From NCBI RefSeq assembly GCF_009727055.1, contig NC_052354.1, forward strand, positions 55,619,373 to 55,683,372: a stretch of 64,000 bases of DNA, written 5' to 3'. Each line of letters opens with the position of its first letter. Positions within the stretch are counted from its first letter, which is position 1. The stretch is from Benincasa hispida (taxonomy: Eukaryota > Streptophyta > Magnoliopsida > Cucurbitales > Cucurbitaceae). Made by a program: the position numbers and the translations under genes. The notes beneath the pieces are model-generated. The model was not told the origin of the DNA. It did not search any database and saw nothing but the letters and a program-made list of their open reading frames with translations. Positions 12,523 to 24,825 of this stretch are shown here, one piece after another.

Positions 12523-12778
12523 AACAAATAAGGAGAAAAGGTATGTGGAAATACTTTCTTATTACTTTCGCTTATTGTATTTACATACTTCAAGTTCCTT
12601 TTATAGAAGAACTTGTTAGTGTGCTTGACTAACTAGCAACTGGAAAATACAAACAAACTCAAACAGAATCAAACTCAAACAGAATCTTAACTGTTGTAAC
12701 AAATAAATTGTTATAACAGAATGTAACAAATAAATTGTTGTAACTAATAAACAGAATGTAACTATTTTACTGTTGATA
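12523..12778 (-). repeat. 5' LTR of the minus-strand copia element
   Basis: 256 bp, nearly identical to the 3' LTR but longer. The extra length comes from a duplicated AAACTCAAACAGAATC phrase and a second duplication around TAACAAATAAATTGTT. The duplications arose after integration in this copy or were lost from the other. Confidence 0.9.
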
Positions 12779-12784
12779 ACTATT

Positions 12785-15250
12785 TAAAAAGAAGAAAAAA
12801 CAAAAAACTCCTTTTTTAGAGGGTGTTTGGGTTGGTTTTTAAAGAAAGTATAAGTATATATATAGGATTCTTTTCTTTCTAGCATTTATGCTACACAACT
12901 AATGCTATTTTACATATCAAGTCAAATCAATAAGAAAACCTAATCTTTTCATGAATAATATATTCCTTGATTTACATGATTGAAATAAAATCTTATAATA
13001 GTTTTATATTATTTAAAACACATTATTGAAATGAAAATAAAATGATTTTGATTTGACTATGTTTTTTCATTCTTATCCATCCACCAATCAAATAATTCAC
13101 TTTCTTTAATAATATGGCCGATTGCCAAATGTTCCTCCAACTTGCTAAACATTATTGTCTTGCATAACATGCTTCCCAATATTGTTAAATTGGTATTTTC
13201 CCCATTTTCAAAATGAAATGTCCGTCACAGCCTAATATTAAGAATTAAATTCCACTTATAAAGAAAAGTAGGCAACATGAAATATTCATCCAATTAGATT
13301 AATTTTTATAATTACAAAATGGATCGTTGTGATAAATGATTCAGAGTGTATTTAGAATACATGTTCAAATATTTAATTTAAAAAAAGTCATTTTGAAAGA
13401 AATTGGAGTATTTAATAATCACTCAAAATTGCTTTTCAAGTATATTTTGATTAATTCTGATAAAAAAAATGTTTAGATAAAAATAAATTTTTTAAAAAAT
13501 ATTTTTTAAAAATAAATCCAAACAGACCCTTAAATACTCAGATGAGATGTTTAATTCTATTGACATTGGACTGAATTTATGTAAAACTGTTGTCCCTTCT
13601 CATATTATTCTTTTAATAATTCAATAGTCAAAGCAATGTTATTAATTTGTGCATATGACAATATTTATCTAACTTTTTCTTTATTGCCCCTTCCTTGTCT
13701 TAAATTCAAAACATCATACAAAAATAAAATAAAATAAAATAAAAATTATAATTTTCTTCATTTATGTCCTATTAGAATTGAAAAAACATACATACAAAAT
13801 TAGAATATCAAATTTTCCTTTGACTCATGACCTTGCTCTAAGAAAATATGGATGAAAATCAATTTATATCCCTAAATTTTAGGGATTGTATCAAATAAAA
13901 TTTTGAATTAATAATTATATTCATTTAATTTTTTTTGTAAATGTAATAATTTACACTCTCCATAGTTCGTTCATCAATATCGTGTAAAATTTATAGTTTG
14001 ATTCAATTAAACTCTTAAATTTTCGTAAGACAATTGATTTAGACCATTCATTATGTTTTACCTTTGAAAGCCATATTAATTCTCAAGCTTGTAAAGATTT
14101 CTTTAAATGTCGATTTTACAAAATGGACTATTAGAATATATACATGGACGATTTCCAAAGTAAACGTTGTCTAAGATTTCAAATTTATTTATTTATAAAA
14201 GTTGGGTATGATTGATACAGTTATAAGTTCCACACAAGATTTTTTAAAATGGAATATAATTGAGGGTGTAAATTGATACATTTACAAAATTTTTTAAATT
14301 GATATAACTTCTAAACTTGTTTTTTTTAAAAAAATAAAATAAAACGAATATAATTAACATCTTTAGAATATCAATTATATTGACTACTAACCAACATTAA
14401 AGTGCCAACTTTAAGTTAATATATATGTTTCTATTTAGGTTTTACCTTCAAATCATCAAATTAATTAACTCATTTCTATCATATCAACAGATGAAACTAC
14501 TGACTATCATCTCAAAAGTGAATGATTCGATCAACTATCTATAATAATTGAACTAAAAGAATTAATCCCAAATAATTTACTTTTCACGTTTTACTTTTCT
14601 TTTTTCTTTTTTCTACTAAAGTGGAAATAATTTGGGTATTGATCCTTTGATGGAACTAGACGTGCACTCCAAATTGTGTAGTCAAATCTAAATGTATTAG
14701 GTGGAAAGTGACAAATTTAGCTTAGGAAATAAATTTTTGAAGCCTCAATCTTGGGCGTGGTTACCGGCCTTGGATATGACACTTCCACATTTTGAACCAA
14801 TTTTCTATGCTTTATAAGGGAGCACGAATCGCCTAATCTATTATCTTAAGTCCCACCCTTTAATTTTAAATGGTTTATTTTTTAAGATCTAGATAGTTGA
14901 AATTTTTATAGGACTGAAATTATATAGATAATAAAAATATAGATATTTGACATATTTAAATAACAATGCTTGTTTTTTCAAGAAATTTTTTAAGGAAAAT
15001 CGAGTATGCGAACATCTCAGCAGTGAGAATACTTAGATAGTCATGTTTGTTTAATAATATTTCTTATTTGAAATACCTTGAAATGATATGTTATTCTAAC
15101 CATTTACATACTACTTTAATATAATTGAATTTAGAATATTTTAATGCTTTAATTATTTAATATCTTTTTTTTTTTTTTGTCATGAATTCCATTTTATATT
15201 AATTTTAGATGATTTTTTTTTAAACAAGTTAATTTATATTGTTTTTGTTA
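12785..15250. other. AT-rich intergenic DNA
   Basis: No gene seen. A MITE-like segment lies at about 13328-13530. Phrases such as GTGTAAATTGATACATTTAC near 14265 resemble the foldback family at 46404-46674. The stretch 14640-14850 is slightly less AT-rich and more unique-looking, but no long open frame crosses it. A poly(T) run lies near 15167-15179. Confidence 0.45.
13328..13530 (-). mobile_element. Small repeat shared with 44935-45140 in opposite orientation
   Basis: Read on the minus strand it starts AAGGGTCTGTTTGGATTTAT and continues through GCAATTTTGAGTGATTATTA and AAATACTCCAATTTCTTTC. The plus-strand segment at 44935-45140 has the same order (AAGGGTCGATTG, TATTTTGAGTGGCTATCAAA, ATACTTTAATT). 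It is non-coding and MITE-like; the termini are not well defined. Confidence 0.45.
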
Positions 15251-15475
15251 GCGAAAAATTAATTTTAAATGAAAAAAAGGTCTTTTGAGAATCTCACATT
15301 GCTAAGTTTAACAAGTGGAGCCTCCTTTATAACCCCCATCTTGAGTTATGGATTTAGGTCCTAAGGGATACCCATATTTTAGAGGGGTGTGGAGATACAC
15401 AAATACGGGTAAGGTGCACATTCCACATTCGCATGCCGCTGTCCGGGCGCGGCGAGACTAGGCGCGTGTGGAATT
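15251..15475 (+). repeat. Left LTR of the split copia element
   Basis: It shares extended similarity with 28531-28770: GAAAAATTAATTTTAAATG, CTAAGTTTAACAAGTGGAGC, CTTGAGTTATGG and GGGTAAGGTGCACAT. The outer boundary is approximate. Its 3' part differs from the right copy, and no primer-binding site was recognised after it, so sequence has been lost near 15480-15600. Confidence 0.65.
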
Positions 15476-15599
15476 ATTTTTATTTTAAAATAATAATAAA
15501 TTTTGTTTTTATTACTATTATGAAGATAACAAAAGAAGTATGAGATGCCTTGTAGAAAAAATACGACATCGAGGAGGCCGATTCGAAAAAGTATGCCGT

Positions 15600-16100
15600 C
15601 AGCCATTACTTGAAGTTTCAAATGACGGATGACAAGTCTGTGGAGGCCCAATCCCATGAATTATAGAAGATAGCCCACGAAATTATAAGCGAAGGTATGC
15701 CACTAAATGAGCAATTTCGAGTTGTTGTCATTATTGACAAATTACCTCCACTGTGAAAAGACTTTAAGAATACCTTAAGACATAAGACCAATGGATTCTC
15801 TTGGAGAGTTTGATCACTTGCCTAAGGATTAAGAAGGAAGTCCAAAAGCAGGATTGTATGGAGAAGGTAAACATTGTATTGAGAAAGCCTGCCTCAACTG
15901 CTGTGAAACCTGACTAAAAGAAAAAAGGAACCAAAAGGGAAGGTTAGAACCGTGGATCCAACAACCAGAACAATCAGAAAAAGCAGAAACTACCCTCAAA
16001 AGAAACGGTACAATTTCTATGCTATAACTGTAACAAACCTGAACATATGACAAGGAACTGCAAGAATGAGCGTCGTCCTGCTGAGCAGACGAATATGATA
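15600..16100 (+). pseudogene. copia gag remnant with CCHC zinc knuckle
   Basis: The reading gives KFQMTDDKSVEAQSHELQ-like and KIAHEIISEGMPLNEQFRVV sequence, then KLPPL and KDFKN with a stop in place of the usual tryptophan. This is the conserved part of a plant copia gag. A zinc knuckle, CYNCNKPEHMTRNC, follows at about 16020-16060. The 5' part of gag is missing. Frameshifts and nonsense codons occur through the segment. Confidence 0.82.
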
Positions 16101-17350
16101 GAAGAGCCGTCAATAGCCATGATAGCAGAAATAAATATGATCGGTGGCTCTGAGGGGTGGTTGATAAATACTAGTGCTACGCATCATATCTGTCATGACC
16201 TTAATCTCTTTAAATCTTATACTGAAACTAAGGATAAAAACATACTGTTGAGGGATCCCCACTCAATGAAGGTTGCTGGAATCAGCAAGGTGAAACTGAA
16301 GTCTACCTCCAAGAAGATTCTCACTTTGAAAGAAGTCTTGCACACTCTGGAGATAAGAAAGAATCTGGTCTCGGGCTATCTCCTCAACAAGGATGGCTTC
16401 ACTCAGACAATGGGAGTAGATTTATATACCATCACTAAGAATAATGTATTCGTAGGGAAGAGTTATGAAACTGATAGCATGTTCAAATTAAATCTAGACT
16501 TAAATAAAACGAAATCTTCTATTTATATGTTAGGTTCATTTAATGTTTGGCATGCTAGACTTTGTCATGCTAATAAAAGATTAATTAGTAACATGATTAG
16601 GTTGAAAATGATTACTAAGTTATCTACGAATGAATTTGATAAATGCAAATATTGTAGTCAGGCTAAAATAACTAAGACTTCGCATAAATCTGTACTTAGA
16701 GAATTTGAGCCTCTAAATTTAATTCATTATGACTTATGTGAATTCAATGGTGTCTCGACTAGGAATAATAAAAGATACTTTATCACTTTTATTGATGACT
16801 GTTGGGATTTCACGTTCATATATTTATTGAAAAATAAAAGTGATGTTTTTTTATGACTTTAAACTTTTTGGGATTGAAGTAGAAAACCAATTTAACCTAA
16901 AGTTATAAGATTTCGTAGTGATAGGGGAACTGAGTACAACTCAGATAGTTTTAACGATTTCTATAACTCGCATGGAATAATAGATGAAAGATTGCACCAT
17001 ATTCTCCTGAAATGAACGGAAAAGCAAAAAGAAAAAATAGAACTCTATCTGAATCAGTAGTCGCTATTTTGCTTAATTCAGAAGCTGCATATTATTGATG
17101 AGGTGAAATTATCCTCACCATATGTTCTGTCTTAAATAGAATACAAAAATCTAAAAACATAACTTCACCCTACGAAGTTCTTAAGAATAAGAAAGCTAAC
17201 TTGTCATACTTTAGAACTTAAGAGTGTCTAGCTTTTGTAAGAATACCAAACCCCAAAAGAAGAAAGCTTGCTAGTAGAGCCTATAAGTGTGCTTTTATAG
17301 GTTCTACCATAAATAGTAAAGCCTATAGGTTCTATGACCTAGTAAACCAA
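16047..17350 (+). pseudogene. copia protease and integrase remnant
   Basis: The protease site reads WLINTSATHHICHD. The expected D-T/S-G-A is N-T-S-A, so the catalytic aspartate is gone. LTLKEVLHTLEIRKNLVS follows, then the GAG-pre-integrase WHARLCHAN and CKYCSQAK. The integrase core shows LNLIHYDLCEFNGVSTRNNK and FITFIDDCWDFT, with the open frame ending at 16858. After a frame change it continues with VIRFRSDRGTEYNSDSF, YSPEMNGKAKRKNRTL and YKCAFIGSTINSKAYRFYD. Several nonsense codons interrupt the second half. Domain order and spacing match an ordinary copia pol. Confidence 0.88.
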
Positions 17351-17778
17351 GTGATCATTGAGTCAAATGATGCCAACTTCTTTGATGATAGATTTTCTTT
17401 TAAATCTAGAAATAGTGGGGGCTCGAGTTCTAGTAGTCTATTATCTATTAGAAGCCTAACTCCTAATGAAGAAGTTGACCCAGAGCTTAGGAGAAGCAAA
17501 AGAACTAGAACTGTTAAGGACTTTGGGAATGACTTCCAGACCTATAATGTAGAAGAAGATCCTGAAGTCCCAAAAGAAGCTCTATCCTTTGTAGATGCCA
17601 GCATATGACAAGAAGCTATAAATAATGAAATGGACTCTCTTGAGTCAAAGAGGACTTGGCATTTGGTAGACCTACCCCTGGTTGCAAAGCGATAGGTTGC
17701 AAATGGATCTTGAGGAAGAAACTCAAATCTATGGAATAATTGACAAGTTTAAAGCCAGACTTGTAGCTTGTAGGATCA
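17351..17778 (+). pseudogene. copia linker and start of reverse transcriptase
   Basis: An open stretch to 17608 gives the acidic/serine-rich linker with ELRRSKRTRTVKDFGNDF, the usual boundary motif before copia RT. It is followed, after a stop, by INNEMDSLESKRTWHLVDLP, GCKWILRKKLKS and FKARLVAC. The insertion point of the nested stack follows at TAGGATCA. Confidence 0.85.
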
Positions 17779-18515
17779 GTATGACAACCTTAGAGGGGGT
17801 GAATAGAGTTTAATCAAAATAATTTGAAACTTTTTCCTAATGTGGGCCCAAATAAGCAAATTAACATTTTTTTTTTTTTGCTAATAAGTAATTTAAACAA
17901 TAAATTCATGCAAATAAATTCAACACAAAATAATCAAGAATTTAATAATACTACTTTAAAGCACTCAATTCGATTCTAATAACAAGATTGGTAATGAACA
18001 TAGAAATTTAAGAACAACCAATTAAAATAATCCAATATGAGCAATTAATTTAAAGAATTTTTTAAAATTAATTTCAAGCAATAAAATATAATAGCAAATT
18101 AATTGTGAAATTAAATAGGAGAGAGATAGAGAAATTGACACAAAGAATTTTATAGTAGTTTGGCACAACCGGCCTACATCCACTTTCCAAACTCCTGATG
18201 AGTATGTCACTACGAACTTTGATTTTTTCTACGACTTATAGCCGAACCGTACAACATTCTTTTTCGAGCGCAAGAATTAAGTCGATCCTTCCTACGGTTG
18301 AGGATCAAACTGTTTCAATGATTTTTTATTTTTTGCATCAACAGCAATCCTTACAATAGTTTGGAAGAATAAATAGCACACTCAACAAACTCTCTGAAAT
18401 GGTGGATTTACAAATTTAGCTATCAATGAATTAATTTTCACAACATAAAATATCTCTCTAAAGAAGAAGATGAAAAGAAGAAATTGAAGCTTGGAGAGAG
18501 AACAACAATGGTGAC

Positions 18516-20055
18516 TGAACGATGCCTTTTCTGGTGTCGTTTAGTTCCCGAAGAGGGTCCCAAAACAAAAGAAGATTTATAATACACCGAAGTACTCCTA
18601 TCATTACAAAAACGTAGGAATAGTGGTAAGTACGGGTCGAACCATAGAGAGGCCAAACATTAAATCTCTCTTAAGCTAAATTTGACTTTAAAAGCAGAAA
18701 AAACTAGGTTTTGGTTTTTAGTCAATTTGAAAATATGCAAGAAATTAAAATGCAAAGGGTAAATGTAATTTAGGAATAGAGTCCACCTAATTTCTAGAGT
18801 AAGAGAGAAAATTTTATGCAATGTCTATCATGGAACTCGATAAATAAACAAACGTTCAATTCATGCGTGTACCACTACCAAATTGATATGATTTAACTAG
18901 TCTCTACAAAGGCCAAAAACTAATTAAAACAAAATCAATCAAGCGTCTTAATTATCAATTAAGGTTGGAAATTCAATACCATATTTGAACTATATGTTTA
19001 TAAATTCTACTGGGTTCTCAGCGATCATATAGAATTAAAAATCATATACATTAAGAATGATGATTCAATTGTGTAATTAATTGACCGGATATCGTTATTC
19101 GATTAACCAACATATTCTTTGAGTCTAGATTAAACATGCATTACCAAGATTCAAGACCAACCTATAAATCTAAGCATTCACATTCAATCTTTTGTTACTG
19201 GGGTGATTTCAGGCACAAATGAACACAAAGGAAACACGTAGGCTTGAAATCAACTAGCTAAGACATGCGATTATGATAGGTTTGTCACTCCAACATATAA
19301 ATGCAAATCTAAATTATAGCAAGATTCAAAGAAAGCATGGAATTAAAGAACGTAAAATTCGATCAAAGAAATCTCAAAAGAATTACGTTGCACTTATTAC
19401 TCAAAGAAATTAGATAGAATCACCTCTTAATTCATAGAAAAATAAAGAAAATCATCCAACCCGTCAATGACAACCCGAAATAAAACATAAAACTAACTTA
19501 TGGATACTGAAAATACAAAGGGAAAGGAAGAAAACCATGCCTATCATCGGCCTCCATGAATTTCAACATTCTTTTAACCTAAAAACCGAAAAGAGTATAC
19601 ATAGAAATCGGGGCTAGTGTTGCAACGCTAGTCAGAGTGTTATAATGTTCTTACCAACAGTAACTCTCGAGCGTTGGAGTGACATTGCATCGCTGTTGTG
19701 ACTCTCCCTTGCCACAGACGCGTGTACACAGATGCTTGGCGTTCCATTAATCATTGCAGCATTGCGATATTGTCTTACATCGTTAGCTTCTGCCATTCAG
19801 CATTATGCGGGTGTTGAAGCCATGCATGTATGAGCATTGCGACACTCTAAAAAGGGCAGCTTGGTCATTTCCACTCATTTGAAGTCCGGATGCTCAAATC
19901 ACCTCCAAATTGCTTCAAATTAACCCCGTTTGGCTCCAAATGCTCGGTTCTACCTCTTAATTGCTCCACACCTACAAAACAGGATAATTAACATTAAAAA
20001 TCTACTAATTAGCTCAAAATAAACTAGGAATAATAACTCTTTTTTAGAGCTATCA
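18516..20055 (-). repeat. 3' LTR of the Tat-like gypsy element
   Basis: About 1.54 kb, aligned along its length with 24826-26266: AGAAGATTTATAATACACCG, TGGGTTCTCA...GATCATATAG, AGACATGCGATTATG and AGAGCTATCA in the same order. On the plus strand it begins TGAACGATGCC right after GTGAC and ends CTATCA. The two LTRs differ by many substitutions and indels, and their first 45 bp are poorly alignable, so the insertion is not recent. Confidence 0.85.
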
Positions 20056-21536
20056 AACACCCACAACTTAATTCTTGCTCGTCTCAAGCAAGGTAGAAAC
20101 ATACATTAAAGCAAATATATCGTTCATCCAAAAACATGCTTGCTTAAATTGCTAAGGTCATTACTTTAGTCTCAACAGTCAATTAGAATAAAATTTGCAA
20201 TCAAGAACGAAATTCAATTACAATCAATCAATAAGCTCATTTTTAGGAATAATTCTAAGTCTATTCATGCATGAGTGAGCCTAAAATCTTGCTAGTTAAG
20301 CTTGCACGACCCGAAAATGTTTTATACGGTCTTCATTCCGTTTTCCCTTACTTTGGATCAGTTACCAACCTTGGACATATCAAACTTGCAAAAAAGAGGG
20401 CAACACTAAGACAATAGTGTCTAAACTCACACACTTTTTTTTTTTTTAAGGCACGCTAGCAATTGCCTCGTTTTTTTATATGCATTTTTTTCTTAGCAAC
20501 TAATTTGCTTTTCTTTCTTTCTTTTTTCTTTTATTCACACACTAGGCCTTGTTTTATCCACTTTGTCTAGTTTTGCTCTAAAACAAGTAGGGTTACTCCT
20601 ATGTCAAAGGTGGACCTTATGGAGTGACAACATAAATACAAACCAGATAATTCAATTCTAAGTATGCAAGACTTTAATTTTGCAAGAACAATGACTTAAA
20701 GATGCATGAGAGACAAGAAATTTTTTTAAAACTAGGCTAAAAATCATGATCATGCACCCCTAACATTATTTCATGCAAATTTTAACACAGGAAGAGTACG
20801 CCATAAACTATCATCATAACAACCAAAGCAATAGAGCAGATAAGACAATCAAGCACATATCATCAATCAAGAAATATTGTTCGAGCACATTGCTCAAGGA
20901 CTCTAGATCATATCAAAACTGAAACTAAACTACCTAATAGGTACCCCACCCCCAACTTAAAATGATACATTGTCCCCAATGTATCTTTAAATAAAGCTCT
21001 AAAGTAAAAAGGGACAAGGGAACAGATAACCTCTCTTGAAAACATTATGACACATAAGGTGATGGTTGGCTACCACTCTCTTCAATTCAATTTTCTTTCT
21101 TCTTAGGACCAAGGAGAGACCTACCAAAAAACAAAAAACACAAAAAAAAAAAAAGAAAAAAGAAAAACAAAGAAAAACAAAGAAAAACAAAGAAAATGAG
21201 GAAAAGGAAGAAAATAAAATTGATCACTTGGCTGCCTCTAGGGAGCGCAAATTTTTAATGTCGGTTGCTTGACATGACCTCTCCCCTATCAAGGCACAAA
21301 GAAATTCTTGTATTTCGCTAGTCTTCTCTTAGATGAGTCAATATAGCCTGGTAAGACTACAAGGGTTCTTATCTTTCGAAAAGAACTATACAGGTCGAAT
21401 TTGTGATTTTTTATATTAGTGAAAGAAAGGTAAAAATAAAGAATCCAAAGAGTCAAATGACCATAAAGAGTTGAAATAAAGAAAAGATTCAATAGACTCT
21501 GACTCAATTGACATTGACACTGACTCGTGAGGAAAT
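20056..21536 (-). other. Internal non-coding part of the Tat-like element
   Basis: Next to the 3' LTR the minus strand reads GACGAGCAAGAATTAAGTTG then TGGGTGTT, the style of 3' end typical of Tat/Athila elements. Near 20940-20985 the minus strand has GGGGACAATGTATCATTTTA then AGTTGGGGGTGGGG, a second similar purine-rich signal. A decanucleotide-type array (AAAGAAAAAC) lies at about 21160-21196. No coding domain was seen, and open frames here are low-complexity. Confidence 0.55.
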
Positions 21537-23733
21537 TGTTGGGATTTGTGTCCTAATTCTCCCTGAGTCTTGTTGTTTTGTAAAGATACACATTGTTTAA
21601 TGAATAAAATAAGTGCTATTTAATTCTGGCATTTACTCATACAATAAATAAAGCTCTTTGGTTATCTTATGTGAACTTAAGCATGTATATTTGATATACA
21701 AGTAGATCATGCCTCAAGTGATAACCTAAATAGGTCTGTAGTATAAGGATTAATGTGGGATACCTGATCCTAGTGATACTATGGATATGGCTTGCTTTGT
21801 AGAAGTTTGCAAGTGTTGTAAACTACTACAGATGATAGACCCTGACCATTTATGTGGAGACGTACGAGCGGGTTTGTCCTATACAAAGAGTTTGTATAAG
21901 ACCTGGACCACGAGATGACTAGACTCTGTATATAATGTCGTTGATACTAAAGACTTACATCTCACCTAAACGACCATAGGTGACATGACCTCAATCCTGA
22001 GTGTTTTGGGAACTCTTGCCTTTGAGGGTGGTCCTTTGATTAGTATGGGTGAGAGTGACCAGATTGCCAACTCAACATGCCTACTTTTTTGGGGACTTGT
22101 CTGATATGGGAGCTGGGAACTCAATCCACAAGATGGAATTCACTCCTTTCCCGAAGTAGGGATAAGTAGAGAGATTGCTCCCTTAAGGGCTGATTCTAGG
22201 ACTTGAACATAATGGCCACAGCTTCTCTTTGGAAGAGAAGACTAAGTCATAGTAGAACTATGACTTATGTTCATTAGAGGGATCAATGGTACTTAAGGAG
22301 ACAGATGTAACTACAGGGGCATAACGATTATTGGCCCAACTGTACTTACGAGCGATCTGTGAAGGGTTATCGTACTGCTCATTAGTTAAGATGGACACAT
22401 AATATATCTGTGGTAAGGAGAGTTCAGCTGTCAGTCTTTAGTAGAGTGCCTGACAATGAACGAATGGTGGATCCCGTGACTAAAGAGTTTAGTCAGTTAT
22501 TCACGTACTGTTGGAGCTTCGAGCTATAGGTTCATAAGGTCTTCTTGGTAGCTCAATGGATTCAATTGAAGATCAGTTCTTGGTGTTGATTTGAAAAGTT
22601 CAAATTGACAAGAGGTATTTTGATTATATGTGATATAATCGGTTTGATGTATGAGATACATCTAGTGGAGGATTGATGTAAATGAGATTTACATTAAATA
22701 CCATGGAATAAAAAAAGTACATGGTTTATATGTTTCATGAGATGAAATATTAAAACTATAGGTTATAGATATAGTATGATAAATTGGTTATCATTTATAT
22801 TTATAATAATATTAATTATCGAATAATTAATTCTTTTTCTCTAATAACCAAGTAAGTGGGTGGTTATTGGAATCATGGTAACCGTGAGTTTAAAAGAAAA
22901 ATGGTTTTCCTATTTTGAAAAGAAGTTTTTACAAAAGGTTAAAAAAAGTTTTTGAGATTTCTCTCGGCAAAAAGGGATCTCAGGGTAGTTGTCAACTAAA
23001 TATAGATTTACTAAATGATGACTGGGCCTAAACAATCGTGCAGTGGCGAGCTAAACGATCGTGCAATATTTACTAAACAATCGCATAGTTTTGCCAGACG
23101 ATCGTTTGCCCTAAGTAAATGATCGTGTAGTGTCTGTAGGCGACAGACCGAGCTAAACGATCGCATAGTTCTGCTAGATCGCTTAGCTTTATCTAAACGA
23201 TTGGGCATCGACCTATACGATAAGTCTCTGCCATCTCTCACTTACCCAATTCTGTACGCGATTGGTGTTTTCTCTGTTCGTATGCCTCATACCAAGTTCG
23301 AACAGAGTCCACCCTCTGGATTCTCACACTGAGAATACCAAGGTAGCCTTGTTGGTGGTGTCAGACTCAACTTGACATCGTAGAGATTTTCTAAAGGCCG
23401 TTCATGTTGCTGAGGAGTTCATAACGGAGGAGATTGTTGAGGACGAGTGTGAAGTGTTCGTGCTGTGTTCGTTGCGGTGTTGCAGTCGTGTAGATCGAGC
23501 GTTCGAGGTTGTTGTTGTTCGAGCGTTCGTGCGCAACGGAGTGTGGAGACGCTTCTGCCAATGTTCGTATGGTTTTTCCTTTTGTGCATTTGTAACTTTC
23601 ATGCTGTAATTTCTATATGAATTGTATAACTACTTGTTTGGAAATCGACTGTAAATGTAATGTTCATTTATGATTGTGATTTGGAATAATCTTATTCCAC
23701 TGCTCATGAAAATCGCGAATTCGGTTTTCTTCA
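21537..23733 (+). mobile_element. Solo LTR, TGTTGG family, copy 1
   Basis: 2197 bp starting TGTTGGGATTTG and ending TTTTCTTCA, with no internal coding sequence. It shares the whole conserved order with copies at 57982-60252, 61427-63447 and 63526 onward. Shared phrases include TGATAACCTAAATAGGTCTG, GAGTTTGTATAAGACC, GGTGACATGACCT and TTGAACATAATGG. The flanks GAAAT and AAGAT match at only 3 of 5 positions. It carries a cluster of CGATCG-type motifs at about 23029-23226. It is the innermost, probably youngest, layer of the nested stack. Confidence 0.82.
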
Positions 23734-24803
23734 AAGATGAGCAATATTAAAAAATGTAAGAAATGTCAAGAGAAATAACATATCAATGTTTGGAAGCCTC
23801 TAACTTTTTTACCTGAGACTCCTTGAATTGAGGCACGGGCTCATAATTAATCTTGCTAACTTGTTCTGAACATGGTTGAGGATCAACATCTTCATCATCA
23901 TTGGTCTAGGGGAATTCTTTGATAAGATCGGCCTCGGTGCCACAAACAATGGGAAACTCTGAACAGTTTTCCAATGTCAGCATGGAATGTGCAAAATGAT
24001 GGATAGTATGGACCTCAACTGGCTCGAGGTCTTGAGTCTCCAGGTGAGACTCAATAGACTCCTGCTGATACTTAGAAAAACCATTAGCAAGTTCATACAT
24101 TAAAGAACTCAACGTCTTATCTTGGCCTTGAGTTTGAGGAATCGTCTTTTCAACGGGATGGTCGATGCCAGTCACTTCACTGCTCACCTTGGTAGTCTTA
24201 GAAGATTGCAACAAGGACTTCTTAAAGTCTCCTAAATAATTCAGTGATATGAGCAACAAGGTCACTCAGACTCTGAAACTCAGCTCTAACTTCAGATCCG
24301 AAATGGAAGTTATCCTACTGGAAACTCAATAATTCCTGTTGACTAAAGTAGGGTTCCTGCACAAACTCACCATAACTATTAGAAAGTTCCCTAAAAAAAT
24401 CTTCTAATGACATACCTAAACTGGCAGAAGAAACGTTCATCAACATTAAGCTTGGGCCAGGCATCTCCCAAGGGGAATAGTAATTGCGCTTATGACCATA
24501 AAAAAACTGAGGACATGTTTCGGATAGATGACCTTAAATCAAACATATTCGACATGTCTCAAGCTCCTGCAATTTCCTAGTAGCCAAAACTTGAATAAGA
24601 GAGGTTAGTTCATATATTTGATTTTTAAACTCATTAAATTCACTTACCTCTTGCTCTTGCCGCTAGGCTGGTTTCGCATAAAGTGCGTAGTAGATATTCA
24701 TGTCATCTGTCATGAGAAAACAAGTAGACACAAGACAAAGAAAAATATTTTTGGATTTTTAAAGTTAAGTAAAATTCAACTAAAATAGATTAATTGGCTT
24801 GCC
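23734..24803 (-). pseudogene. gag-like remnant of the Tat-like element
   Basis: Read on the minus strand from about 24720, the frame has KLQELETCRICLI, a stop, then GHLSETCPQ. With the stop as one position this is a CX2CX4HX4C zinc knuckle, as in Ty3/gypsy gag. Downstream open sequence (24265-23906) has SSLMYELANGFSKYQQESIE and no recognisable domain. Protease, reverse transcriptase and integrase motifs are absent. The product, if ever made, would be a nucleocapsid-like protein. Confidence 0.6.
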
Positions 24804-24821
24804 TCCTCGACAACGACGCCA
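24804..24821 (-). other. Primer-binding site of the Tat-like element
   Basis: On the minus strand it reads TGGCGTCGTTGTCGAGGA, a slightly mutated form of the primer site usual in Athila/Tat-group plant elements. It lies a few bases inside the 5' LTR, as expected. Confidence 0.78.
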
Positions 24822-24825
24822 TTTT

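Larger units (their letters stand above)
7893..12784 (-). mobile_element. Full-length Ty1/copia LTR retrotransposon (inactivated), with target duplication
   Basis: The element proper is 7899-12778 on the minus strand, bounded by direct ACTATT copies at 7893-7898 and 12779-12784. It has the standard copia order: LTR, initiator-Met primer site, gag, protease, integrase, reverse transcriptase, RNase H, polypurine tract, LTR. The short LTRs (about 0.2 kb) and gag type suggest an Ale/Retrofit-like lineage; that is inference. Coding lesions include frameshifts near 12205, 10450 and 9730 and nonsense codons near 12114, 11499, 11193, 9606 and 8573. It cannot make a full polyprotein, though the LTRs differ by only a few substitutions outside indels. 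Confidence 0.93.

Noticed and set aside
15829..16113. Minus-strand open frame
   Set aside because: Antisense shadow of the copia gag remnant.
21066..21272. Lysine-rich small open frame
   Set aside because: Low-complexity A-rich decanucleotide repeat inside a retrotransposon.
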